64,000 nt of DNA from Eutypella sp. D-1 (taxonomy: Eukaryota; Ascomycota; Sordariomycetes; Xylariales; Diatrypaceae), in NCBI GenBank assembly GCA_023313575.1, contig JAJTTP010000030.1, positions 1-64,000 of the forward strand. The letters run 5' to 3'. The position numbers were made by a program, and so were the translations under genes. The notes beneath the pieces were generated by a model that was given only the letters and a program-made list of their open reading frames with translations, was not told the DNA's origin and did not search any database. Positions 11,208-21,345 of the stretch are shown here, piece after piece; the first letter of the stretch is position 1, and each line of letters begins with the position of its first letter.

Positions 11208-12403
11208 AATTGGGAGCTTGATGCTTATGGTACACCCTACTGAGAGGCCGTCACCATTATCCATTTTGGGCGGGGGATAGGACAAGAACAGGCATCTGGA
11301 CTCGTTCTGTGCTGAGCCCATTGAGAGAAGTGCCAGGGGGCTCGGTCCACAGTGTGGGGTAGGAGCTGGAGGGTGTCTGCGAGGTAGGGCAGGATGGGTG
11401 GCTTGAATCGTTATTAAACCACGTTATTTTCCTTACTATATATACGAGACGCGAAGCCGCTGTTTAAAGGAAAGTCTACTTAGTAGTTTATCGTCACCCA
11501 TAGATAAGGGGAGGGCGGCTGCTAGCGCCTCTGGCCTATTATCATGTGACAAGAAGGGAAGCAGAAGGATCAGATGAATGCTAGAGCAGGCCCCTGAGAT
11601 TCATACGATAGTACCAGACCCTTCAACGAGAGCTGATGTTATGAGTCTTCGTGTAATGGGCAACTGTATTAGCAGATAAATAGGGACATGTCGCAAACTT
11701 GTTGTCCACCAGAACATATCAGTATCTCCTGGTAAGTTTTACATACCACTTAAGCTTATATCCAACTTTGACCTAGTAGTGTAGCCTAGTATTGATCGGA
11801 ACTACATAGGAAGTCAGGATCTAGAGTGAGGGTTGTCGCTGACGATGGAATAAAGGGAACAGAAGTGAAGTTAAGTAGACCTGCCTCCGATGTGGGCCTT
11901 GAACTATCCACCCACCTATGACGCTTTTGTTTTTTGTTTTTTTGTTTTTTTTTTGGGTAACCTATCTGTACCCATGGATTGGAGGGGTTTGTTTTATTTC
12001 TGTTTTGTTTATTTCTCGTTCACCCATGGACACACCTATGAGTGCGCTAAAAGAAGCATATCATCCGCTGATCCTCGACTATCCTGGCCAACTAGCATTA
12101 GATCTTATCATGTAGTGGTCTAGAAGCGGTCTTGGCATTGCTCTTCGGCGCGGGGGTTGCCACCTGGCCCGCCAGGTCTTATAACTTTATTTGCACCGCA
12201 ATTATCTCCTCCCCCGCAGCTCAGCTCCGCTGCAGTCGTTCAGGAACCTACCAAGTTAGTTAGGGTCCGGGGCATGGCGCAATAGCACAAGACCCTAGTG
12301 AACATTAAGCCAAGAAGCCAAAATCCCTCTTAACGCACATCTAGTATATCCACAGGCGACACAAGCACAGAAGACACACGCGGAGCGAGCGACACACGGA
12401 GAC
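11208..12403. other. Intergenic, T-rich tracts only
   Basis: No supported gene. Long T-rich tracts occur near 11928-11955. The last part is the leader of the next gene. Confidence 0.5.
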
Positions 12404-14025
12404 ATGGCGCTCATCAGCGCGATCTTCTGCGCGATCTGCGGCGGGCCCATCCGGCAACCCATGGAGGCCGGGGGTCTGCCGTTGCCGCGTGAGATGCAGT
12501 GGCAGGCGCGGGTGGTGCTGCTCTGGGACCCGACGCAGGAGTTTGAGATGCGCGAGGAGCACTACCACGGCGGGAAGCGGAAGGGGGTGGCGCCCCTTGA
12601 GTTCCGGAGGAGAGGGTTGGACACAGACCGCGAGGCGGGGCACGACGACGGCATTCGAAGGGTCCGCGCCATCTACCCCGTGGTGGGGTCCGACGACCAC
12701 GTTGGCTTGTCTCCCCGTCACTTCTTTCTGGAGCAGGAGCCGCAGGATGAGGAAGGGCGGGCCGGTGAAGGCGACAGCAACGCTAGCATCAACACCAGCA
12801 CCAACGGTGATAACCGAGCGCAGGCATCAGGGGCCTTCGGGCGCCGTGCGGTGGCGGTGAACGCGCACAGGGGGCGGGGCCCGGACGGCCAATGGAGCGC
12901 GTCGTCTCCGCCCTACTATATCGCGATGCATGAGGAGTGCGTGGATATTGCGGAGAGGGTGGCGGCACGGCCGCGCCCCGGCGTCAACGTCCGCTCCCTC
13001 GAGACCCTCTGGAAGGTCCTGCGCACCCGCTTCGACGCCCGCGACAACGAGGCGATGGCCGCCACCGGCGCGCCCGCCCCCGGCCTCCTCGAGTACGCGG
13101 GCGGTTACGTACCCTTGCCCAACGCCTACTACATGCCGCCCATATTTGCGGATGAGAGGTCCCTCTGGGCGCGCGGCGGTTCCTTCCGGCATTGGGTAAG
13201 CAAGCAAACAAGCAGATCGAAGATATGAGAGAAACCAAAAACAACAATGAAAACCAGAAAAGTTCGCGACGTGCGTCGTAATTTTTCTTTGCCACGCAAG
13301 GGAGCCGTATTAGCTGACCGCAAACCCACGAATCGCAGTGCATGACCGACCCAGGCAGCTCGCCCGGCCTCACGCCTGCGGTGCTGAACTACCTGCGGCC
13401 TACGGCGGAGCGGGGGCCAGCGTTGACGCCGGCAATCGTGGATTTTCAGAACCGGTTCAGCACGCTACCGCGAGAGCTGCGTGACCACATTATGTCATTC
13501 CTACGCTCCAGGGACCCGCTACCGGCGCGCTGCACCCGGCTCCTATCTCAGGAGCACTGGCGCCAGATCCTGGCCGACGGCTGTACCCTGCCCTTCCTTT
13601 GGGACCTCGACGCCGACACGGTTGACTACTACCGGCACTACCGCACTAGCGACAGTGAGGACGCAGGAACTGAAGGCGTGACTGCCTTCGTGCCCCCTAC
13701 GACGCCGAGGGTGGGTGAGGAGGTCGAGCTCGATTTTGAGCACCTGGTGCGGATGCTGAGCCAGCCAGCGCACGCTACGGGAAACGGGCACTACGGAGAC
13801 ACGGAGCCGGGGTCGGCGCCCTATGAGGGGCTGCCTGATGGCCTACGAAACCGTCGCCGCATATGGCAGCTCGTGGAAGAGATGTTCGTCGGCGATGTGC
13901 TGCCCGTCGCCCGTCGGCGCGGGTGGGCGGCCGTGATGGGAGCGCCGACCATGCCCCGTTACTGGTATGAGGACGGGCGGCCCGCATATCCTGTCATTAG
14001 GATTCTTGGGCTCGTGGAGGAATAG
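12404..14025 (+). CDS. F-box domain protein with N-terminal Cys motif
   Basis: Two exons, 12404-13195 and 13339-14025, encode 492 residues. The 143-bp intron has a GTAAGC donor and CAG acceptor, phase 0. The N terminus has a CxxC motif (FCAICGGPI) and a later HEEC, as in a fungal family where a zinc-binding-like N-terminal region precedes an F-box. The F-box-like helix run (LPRELRDHIMSFL) begins near residue 307. F-box proteins recruit targets to SCF ubiquitin ligases through Skp1. The substrate cannot be inferred. The middle is Arg/Gly-rich and GC-rich, and many antisense frames there are shadows. The downstream exon alone has an ATG, but the join restores a single continuous frame. Confidence 0.8.
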
Positions 14026-15254
14026 ATTTGTACGGGGTGCTTTTTGCTGCGAATAGTATTAGCGGTATGAGCCACGGCAAAAGGTTAGAGGGGGCATACT
14101 TGGAGTCTGCCATCTATGAAATCACATCATCCCGATATAATGGACCCAAGTTTAACATATTTAAGATGGCAAACGGAAACTCAGTTTTACGCTACGGTAC
14201 ATTTTATTATCCGCATTGTGAAACACTTGTCTTACACCTCAGTCTAGCATGAAGCCCCACTGGCAGTTGAATGGTACTATCTAGATCGCAGTTGCAGATA
14301 GTGCCACCCACCAGGTTGTCGTTGAGAATTATCAGTCAAGTAATGAATCGCCTAGATACCAGTGGCATGTCATATATATATGTGTATTTTTAATTTTATT
14401 TTTGGAAGTCTTATGCATCATCTCGGTGTCATGGACTGAGACGCAGAAATACGCGCCACTGCGGACTTCCTGTCTGTAAACATTGCCATCGGGCGCAATT
14501 GCCCTGTCGTGTTCCACGAAGCATAACTGCGTATCTTCTAGCCTTCCAAGGTTAGTTGCCTAAATAATCGGCGAGATTGAGTGCATCCACTACTTTGCAT
14601 ATGGAAGCTCTTTCAAAGGTGACCGTTTGTCACATGCCACCGCCTTGGCCGATTTTATTGGGCGCCACGGCCCGCAAGGCTTTTTATTCGGGTAGCTGCA
14701 TTTCGACTTCCTTCTATAGAAAGAACTCAAATGAAATAATCATCTGCGGTCTTATATGTATGTTCTACATCCTTTCATCAGCCTGTCTTGTAAGCCTTAA
14801 GGCTCCAAGTTTCTAAGTAGTCGTTGTTACGTGGTATGCAATTGCGCCACAGTTTGCTTCACATGATAATAAACTGCAACACGGAAGTCAGATACCATGC
14901 AGAACTTTATCTTTCAGGGTTTACGTACGTATGGGGTATGCATGGATAGCTTCAGCAAGTTCCAGTGTCGCGAGCACCGTTTGTAGGTGCTGTTTTTTAG
15001 CGTGTTTAAGGGGCGATCTAGTGGGGTAAGATATAAAACAAACAAACGGCAATCGCGAGTTTGGGGTGATTCATTGACCTTTAATCTCATCTCATTCAGC
15101 GCCGCCACCTCAGCCTGAGATGTAAAAAGCAAGATTGAGTCGAGCACCGACTTAAAAAGTGAAGTGAGCCGAAATCACCCGCGGGTCTTTTTTCTCCCAA
15201 CTTTCCACTGGTAAATCCACCCACTGTCGCGTCATCATCCCGCGTTTGTCCACG
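14026..15254. other. Intergenic, nothing supported
   Basis: Only short non-coding-like frames. An AT-rich tract with alternating TA lies near 14370-14405. Confidence 0.5.
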
Positions 15255-16209
15255 ATGCCTTCCCTCTCGGAGTCAGACTACTACGCCGAGCTCCAACTGG
15301 GGAGCAACGCCACTGCCGAGGAGATCACCGCCTCGTACCGCCGTCTGGCCCGAATCCACCACCCGGATAAGAATCCAGATAACCTCGAAGCCGCTACTGC
15401 GGCCTTTCAGAAGGTACCTCCATTACGTTCTAGCCTCTTAACATCAGCCACTGTCTCCTAACCCTTGCCTTTAGATACAACTAGCCTACGAGGTTCTCTC
15501 GGACCCCGAGCAGCGGCATCGGTACGACACGAGGGGAGACTCTGTCGACTCATTCCCGTCGCCCGGACACTATCAGTATCAATCCCCGTTCGGCTTCCAG
15601 CACGGACCCCCGGAGGGCTTCGGCTCGAGTGGTCGCTTTGGTTTTGGGGGCTTCGGGGGCCTGGGGGGCGGCTTCGGCGGCTTTGGTGGCGGCTTCTTCG
15701 GTTTCCCGGGTGGGTACTTCAATCACACCTACCAGTCACCCTTCTCCAGGAGGGAGAGCCCCGAGGCGTATCGCCAGCGACTGGAGAAGGAAGCCGAGAA
15801 GAGGAGGGCCGAGCACCTCGAAAGGTACCGCGAAGAGCGTGACAAGTGCGACGCTGCCGAGACCGCGCGCAAGCAAGCCAAGGACGCTGCGAAGCAAGCG
15901 GAGAAGGACAGCCAGGACCGAGCGAGGGCGGACCGGCAGACGGAGGAGTGCTCCAAGCAGGAGGCGCGCTGGGCTGCGCTGGACGCATCAGCCACCCCCG
16001 ACGAGCACCGTGCCGCCTGTCTGCACTCCGAGTTTTGCGTCAAGATGCCTCAGGGCCATAAATTCCGGTGCGGCGCTTGCCGCGCCCGCAGGGGCACCAC
16101 CGCCTTTATCTGTCCCTACTGCTACGTCCTCCTGTGCCAGCTCTGCGTCTCCAACTTCGGCGCTCGGCGTGCCAGGGCCGAGAAGCAGCAGCCCGATCCC
16201 AATCCCTAG
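15255..16209 (+). CDS. J-domain (DnaJ/Hsp40-type) protein with C-terminal Cys cluster
   Basis: Two exons, 15255-15413 and 15475-16209 (61-bp intron, GTACCT donor, CTAAC branch site, TTAG acceptor), give 297 residues. A J domain spans about 8-75 with HPD at 36-38, the motif that stimulates Hsp70 ATPase. A Gly/Phe-rich segment follows at about 90-133, then a charged, probably helical stretch (about 147-220). A C-terminal Cys cluster (CxxC at 252-255, 266-269 and 274-277, plus C235 and C241) probably binds zinc. It is not the standard DnaJ central zinc domain, so this is a specialised J-protein. The frame stops at TAG 16207-16209, but the same frame continues open for 80 codons into a zinc-knuckle-like tail (see the pseudogene entry). 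Confidence 0.85.
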
Positions 16210-16452
16210 GTGGAGCCTGAGCCGCAGGCGGTGGAGACCGGGCCTGAGAACACTGTGGACGGGAAGAAGATGTCGGATCTCAGCGATAAAAAGAAAAGAA
16301 ACAAGAACCATAGCATGAGCAAAAAGGCCGGCTTTAACTGCGGCGAGACAGGCCATATTGCCGAAAAGTGCCCTGCCCCCTCCAGCAGTTTCGACATTAA
16401 GGAAGATCGCCCGACTTCGAACAAAAAGTCAAAGGGCAGGCAAGGACCTTGA
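16210..16452 (+). pseudogene. In-frame zinc-knuckle tail behind the stop of the J-protein
   Basis: Immediately after the TAG of the J-domain gene, in the same frame, 80 sense codons run to a TGA. They encode a Lys/Ser-rich segment with a CCHC zinc-knuckle remnant. The order NCGETGHIAEKC is retained, but the first Cys of the usual CxxC is Gly (GGC where TGC would be expected). Explanations are: a premature stop followed by decay of the tail; programmed readthrough of UAG; or an unusually short intron (a GT...TAG span of 41 nt ends exactly at the stop). The lost cysteine favours decay. It has no good start codon of its own, only GTG. Confidence 0.5.
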
Positions 16453-17804
16453 CGAAAGCACCAGCAGTCGCCGCTGGGAAACAGCGACGGAATTAGAAAT
16501 AACGACGGCAAGTGATAGGGCGACCTAGGCCCAGCCGTCACATGATGTGATATGCGCGTTTTAAGCGTCAGTTTGACAACTTTGAGGTATTTTGGAGCGA
16601 CTGCATAAGGAGCAAGGGCAATCGGCGTTCAGGTGCACGGAGCAGATATGTAGATAGAGTTTTTACAAACCATCGAGGTGATCAGTCACAGAAAGAAATT
16701 TAACGAATGCATGGATGCCTAGACGGCGAGTTTACGTATGTTGAAACAAGTGCTATTTTCCAAATAAACTGAAATGCCTAACGTAATCATTTTGGATATC
16801 GTCCACTTCAACCAATGAAGCAACCCGTCGAATGATTTGCAAATACCAACGCAACCAGGGCTCCATTTATGCGATCGGTCTCATCTGCACTCCCACGGGG
16901 TGATTACCTGCATCCGACGACGACGTCCTCAGCGTCTCTTCTTCGTCCGCAATGCTCTAGTGTCATGACTTACGAGAGAACTTTATAAAATCCCGGTTCG
17001 ACCTAGAGGCTAAATCCCCCCATTTACCGTTTGCGAAACCCGGAATACTTAGTATGTATGATGTGGTACCGCTTGAACCCCCCGAGAATGGTATTCTTAG
17101 ATTTCTGCATCCAGGCTTTATGTTGGCAAGAATCGAAAACGAATGGTTTTCAAGGTAAATCAGAAGGTAGAAGGTCAGAAATGAAAGAAGGACAAAAAGA
17201 AAATAATGCACAGTCTCTTACCTTACGCTGTTCCTATTCTCCGGAAGAGGCAATAAGAAAAGGGGCAGGGGCAGGGGCAGGTTACAGAGAACTAAGAGGA
17301 CCAAGAGAAGGAGGGGTTGGGGCGCATGTGATAGAAGGCCCACCCCGCTTACTTATTATTGGAATAACCAGTGGGCACCGGAAATACTGGCGAAGTCCGT
17401 CAAGTCCGTCAATTGGAAGGGCATAATACAAAGGCGAAAATTGATTGGTTCCGAGGAATGCGAGTTGTACAATATTGGGTTAACGTGGATAATGCGGTAA
17501 GTATGAGTTAGCTAAGCGTGGCCGCCAGGCTGACTGACGCTTACTACAGCAAACTGCCAACAACAACCTTGAGGCATATCAATACGTTTCTAGGTTGATA
17601 GAAACTCCGGGCTTATCATGCTTCAGCTGTTGCGATTGTTGTGATTACGCTTGTCCATTTTGACCAAGAAATTCGATCCCAGACAAAAACGTTGCCAGCA
17701 CCCATCCGCATTCCTCCTAGACTCACGTGTGGAGGGGTTAAAAGCCTTAGAGGGGTCAAGGATCAACCAACGTTAATATCAGCAAACCAACAAAGAGAAA
17801 AAAG
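16453..17804. other. Intergenic, nothing supported
   Basis: No supported gene. A short GGGGCA triple repeat lies at 17262-17281. Confidence 0.5.
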
Positions 17805-18629
17805 ATGGCTGCCACACCACCATCCGAGGACCCGACGTTGCACAAGCCGCGCATCCTATGTCTGCACGGGGGCGGCACCAACGCGAGCATCTTCCACGCG
17901 CAGTGTCGGTCGGTGTCGCGGATGTTGGCCCCATATTTCCGGCTCGTTTACGCCGAGGCCCCATACCTGTCCAACGCCGGCCCGGACGTGCTCTCCGTCT
18001 ACGCCGACTGCGGACCCTTCAAGCGCTGGCTGCGCTGGCTTCCGGAGCATGACGCCCCCGATGATGACGCCACCGCTATCCGCGATGTCGACGGCGCCCT
18101 CGACAGCGCCATGCTCGCCGATGACCGTCGCGGCGCTGATGGTGAGTGGGTCGGCCTTCTCGGCTTTAGCCAGGGCGCCAAGATGGTCGCCAGCCTGCTC
18201 TTCCGCCAGCAGGTGCTCGCCGAGCAGCAGAAGGACCAGGCTACGCCGAAAAGAGAGAACCAGAAGGCGCGTTGGCGCTTCGCGGTCGTGATGGCGGGGC
18301 GCAGCCCCCTGGTATCGCTGATGGATCCGGCGGTCTTCAGCTCGCCGCTGCTTAGTGAGCCGTGCCAGGTCGGGCTGACGTCCGCCCCGGAATTGCTAGA
18401 GGTCGCGCGCGAGCGCCATATTCTACGCCTACCGACCATCCACGTCCACGGACTCGCTGACCCGGGACTCCGCCTCCACCGCGAGCTCCGTGATGGCTAC
18501 TGCGACCCTGCTACGGCTCGCCTCGTCGAGTGGGACGGTGCCCACCGTATCCCTCTAAAGACCGATGACGTCCAGCCCCTTGTCGATGCGATGCTCGAGG
18601 TCGCGAGAGAGACAGGTGCGTTGGAATGA
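17805..18629 (+). CDS. FSH1-family serine hydrolase (alpha/beta hydrolase)
   Basis: Single-exon, 274 residues. The N terminus ILCLHGGGTNASIF carries the first strand and oxyanion loop of the FSH1 family. The nucleophile elbow GFSQGA places Ser122, HGLADP gives Asp219 and GAHRIP gives His247, a complete catalytic triad. Length is typical for the family (about 220-280). These proteins hydrolyse esters or thioesters. Members in fungal biosynthetic clusters release polyketides, but others are stand-alone housekeeping hydrolases. No signal peptide, so cytosolic. No polyketide synthase is nearby, so a cluster role is not supported. A Lys/Gln-rich loop (about 137-156) is longer than usual. Confidence 0.9.
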   Translation: MAATPPSEDPTLHKPRILCLHGGGTNASIFHAQCRSVSRMLAPYFRLVYAEAPYLSNAGPDVLSVYADCGPFKRWLRWLPEHDAPDDDATAIRDVDGALDSAMLADDRRGADGEWVGLLGFSQGAKMVASLLFRQQVLAEQQKDQATPKRENQKARWRFAVVMAGRSPLVSLMDPAVFSSPLLSEPCQVGLTSAPELLEVARERHILRLPTIHVHGLADPGLRLHRELRDGYCDPATARLVEWDGAHRIPLKTDDVQPLVDAMLEVARETGALE

Positions 18630-19226
18630 TAAGATGTTACATGAATCGGGTTGAGCAAGAGCCCCGGAGAAGAGGGGCGGGGGTGGGGGTAGAGAGACCA
18701 GCAAGCGCTTCTTCTTATGTCTTTCCTTTCACTTTCGCAACTAGACTCATTGAATTGGTGTTTTCCATCGACGACAAGCAAGCACATCCTTGCCGGATAT
18801 ATTACATACGTGGGGGGATATCTGTGTTGGGCGTGTTGGAGGTAGAAGAAAGAAAGGCGAACATTCAATGCCTGCATATACCTAGAGAAGAGCTTAGACA
18901 AACCTCGATTCGTTATGCGACACGGCTTACTATTATGGTACATGAATTTAATTCAGAGTAGAAAAATACGTTGTTACAATAACGAATGTCAGGTGTTGGT
19001 AGCACAGATGCAATTTAATACCAACATCTTCGTTCATTGTCCATCTTCCGCATGCTGTGATTTGCAATATGTATATATGGCGCTGGCATCAAGTAGTAGG
19101 AGGGTTCAGGTCCATATTTCTCATCCACCAATATCAACTTATGTGCAAATTCTAAAGTCTCAATCGTAATAGCGATCCGACATCCCAACGAATAACCGTC
19201 ACTATCCCAACCAACCCGTCGTCGTT
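18630..19226. other. Intergenic, nothing supported
   Basis: 3' UTR of the hydrolase and leader of the next gene; no coding frame with support. Confidence 0.5.
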
Positions 19227-20194
19227 ATGTCTACATATCAACGAGACCATGAACAATATCGCCGCCGCCAACAGGCTACATCCGGTGATCGGTTCGAGGT
19301 GTGCTTTTCCTTTCTATAAATATTATAGTCCGAGGTCATATCTGGTGCTAACTTTATTCAGCCTACACATCAACGCAAAACGTACACTGATCGGCATGCA
19401 TCTGCTCGTAATAGGGGCGGAGCCTCTGTGACTTCACGCGGTTCGCAGCTGGAGGATATGGGCCCCGAGTTTATGGCAGAGCCGCTATCCCTTATACAAC
19501 AAGAATGCGTCTACGCATCTCCCTGGGGCCCTCGAAATCGTACGCTGCTCGTCTACTCAAACCCCGTCTGCCTCATGGCACTAGACCTGCCGCTCAAGCC
19601 CGTCACAGAGAAGCGGCTAGCAACGCACGTATACACCAGGGGAAACCCGTAGCCCCCCAACCGCCGCCTAGTGGCATCAGTGACCATTCGGAGAATGTCC
19701 GGATGCCCTTCTCTAGTGACAGTTCCGAGGAAACGGACGAGGATGACGACGATTCTGGGGAAACTGTTAAAGTGGAGATCCCAGCGTATCTCATAAGAGC
19801 ATATAGGGAGACAGAAGAGCACACTACGCCTCGGAATCCCACTCGTAATTCTGGTGCGAAGAATGATCCTGTTGCCCTGTCTGAGGGAGAACAGACATGG
19901 CTTCAGTATCAGTTTCGGCATGAGCATTCGTCCACAATAAAAGCGGGTGGGCACCAACTCACGAGAGCACAGGGTGAGCATCTGCCCACGACAAAACAGT
20001 CTGAGCATCCGTCAACGGAAAGCCTATACGAGTATACTTCCACGCCAAAACGGTATGAGCATTCGTTAACAGCAAGCCTACGCGGGTACACTTCCACGCC
20101 AAAACGGAATGAGTATCCGTCCATGACAAAAGAGGATGTGCGCCCGGCCACGACAGAAGGGCATGAGCACAGGTCCTGTTGCGCACTCATGTAA
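19227..20194 (+). CDS. Nonapeptide-repeat protein with C-terminal CaaX box
   Basis: The C-terminal frame (19505-20194, ending SCCALM) is clear. CALM fits the CaaX prenylation signal (Met at X favours farnesyl), and the preceding Cys could be acylated. Before it, 10 nine-residue units (19922-20191, consensus E-H/Y-x-S-T-x-K-x-x) run without a gap; the last unit contains the CaaX box. Two units contain PKR dibasic sites. An acidic stretch (SSDSSEETDEDDDD) precedes the array. The 5' end is uncertain. A first exon 19227-19298 (GAG|GTGTGC) joins 19362 through a 63-bp intron with a perfect GCTAAC branch site, but that frame ends at TAG 19650. A second intron of length 3k+2, or a frameshift, is needed to enter the repeat frame. 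Alternatively ATG 19505 is the start (229 residues). No signal peptide. Function unknown. Confidence 0.6.
19922..20191 (+). repeat. 27-bp coding minisatellite, 10 units
   Basis: Ten contiguous 27-bp units, in frame and each starting mostly with GAGCAT/GAGTAT, encode the nonapeptide repeat. Units 5 and 7 share ACTTCCACGCCAAAACGG, and units 4 and 6 share AGCCTA, showing recent duplication of a 54-bp double unit. Confidence 0.85.
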
Positions 20195-20283
20195 TATTCC
20201 AATGCACTTCGATTATGTAACAACACAAGAGATTCCTTTACATAATAAACAGTTGGTGGAATGCGTGTGCACTTATATAATAG

Positions 20284-21345
20284 TTACGATGCGTTGTCCC
20301 GACTCCGTGTGATTGTAGGTACTGGGCAAGGACCCACACTCTCCGTAGCGGTGCGTTGCCGACGCCACTTAGCCCACTTGGAGACAACCTCGAGATCCTT
20401 GTCGTGCGTGTCAGCGGGCATATAAGCCCAGCCATCCAGCTCTCCGATCCAACTCCTCCCCGGCATATATGCCTCGAGCATGTAATAGTTATCGCGATGG
20501 TAGGGGAAGTCTGCGCTGGGGGGCCCGCTGCGCTCTAGAAATCGATCGCTGCCGGAGGCGACGTCCTCGGCGGTCATGCGGAAGCGGCGGCGCTTGTTGC
20601 CCTTGTTCGCGGCGTGGCGCATAATGGCGCGCGTCGTGGACGTCAGCTGGCTCTCGAGCAGGCGGGCGTGCCACAGCGGGCTGCGCAGAGCCCGGCGCGC
20701 CACGGCCGCCGCGCTCGTCACTAGCTTCTGGTTCCACTTCGGATTAGTGCCACGCGGGATAGCGGGGATCGGCTCGCCGCGGTCAAGGCGGTCTTGCCAG
20801 TACCCGAAGTCCAGGGCAAAGCACAGCACATGCCACCGGAGCACGCATGTCAAGCAGGTGCAAACCTCGCGAGGGTTGGGCGACGCCACGTGCTGGTACG
20901 GCGGCGGCTGCCGGAGCACCGCTTGAAGCTCCGGCCGGTCCGGGCTCAGCAAGTCGGCGTGGTACTGCGCGGGCACGTCTTCCAGGAGCACGGGTGCCCG
21001 ATAACACTGTGAGAGGCACATATACCGGAAGCCCACGATGTCACGGGCTATGATGTCCTCGTTGGCCAGCACAAAGCCGTGCAATGCCCGGTTTGTTCGC
21101 GACAAGCTGAACACGTCGCTCGGGCGCAGTTGGCCTAGAATCTCCAGAAAAAGCTCGGTCGGTAGGCCGAGTAAACCGGGACCCCGCACCTGGCTCTGGC
21201 TCGCCTTCTTGGTCTGCTTCTTCTTATTCCGTTCCGTGCGCTTTGAGCGGAGCGTCAGCGCCTCAGTCTTGTCCTCCAGTACGCCTAGCTCCACATCATC
21301 ACCGTTGTCATCCTCACTCCCAATCCGTCGTCCTGTTCTCGGCAT
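20284..21345 (-). CDS. F-box domain protein
   Basis: Single exon, 353 residues, ATG at 21345. A basic, probably disordered N terminus (1-50, Lys/Arg-rich, possible nuclear signal RNKKKQTKK) precedes an F-box at about 57-95 (LLGLPTELFLEILGQLRPSDVFSLSRTNRALH). The rest (CTCLTCVLRWHVLCFALDFGYW, then NPKWNQKLV) matches the general form of a large Sordariomycete F-box family whose tail has conserved Cys and aromatic residues. Likely substrate adaptor of an SCF ubiquitin ligase; target unknown. It is convergent with the CaaX repeat gene, with only about 90 bp between stop codons, so the transcripts may overlap. Confidence 0.85.
   Translation of the reverse strand: MPRTGRRIGSEDDNGDDVELGVLEDKTEALTLRSKRTERNKKKQTKKASQSQVRGPGLLGLPTELFLEILGQLRPSDVFSLSRTNRALHGFVLANEDIIARDIVGFRYMCLSQCYRAPVLLEDVPAQYHADLLSPDRPELQAVLRQPPPYQHVASPNPREVCTCLTCVLRWHVLCFALDFGYWQDRLDRGEPIPAIPRGTNPKWNQKLVTSAAAVARRALRSPLWHARLLESQLTSTTRAIMRHAANKGNKRRRFRMTAEDVASGSDRFLERSGPPSADFPYHRDNYYMLEAYMPGRSWIGELDGWAYMPADTHDKDLEVVSKWAKWRRQRTATESVGPCPVPTITRSRDNAS

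Noticed and set aside
10929..11321. 130-codon minus-strand frame with hydrophobic stretches
   Set aside because: Overlaps the Cys-rich plus-strand frame and shows no recognisable topology; hydrophobicity is the mirror of Asn/Asp/Trp codons.
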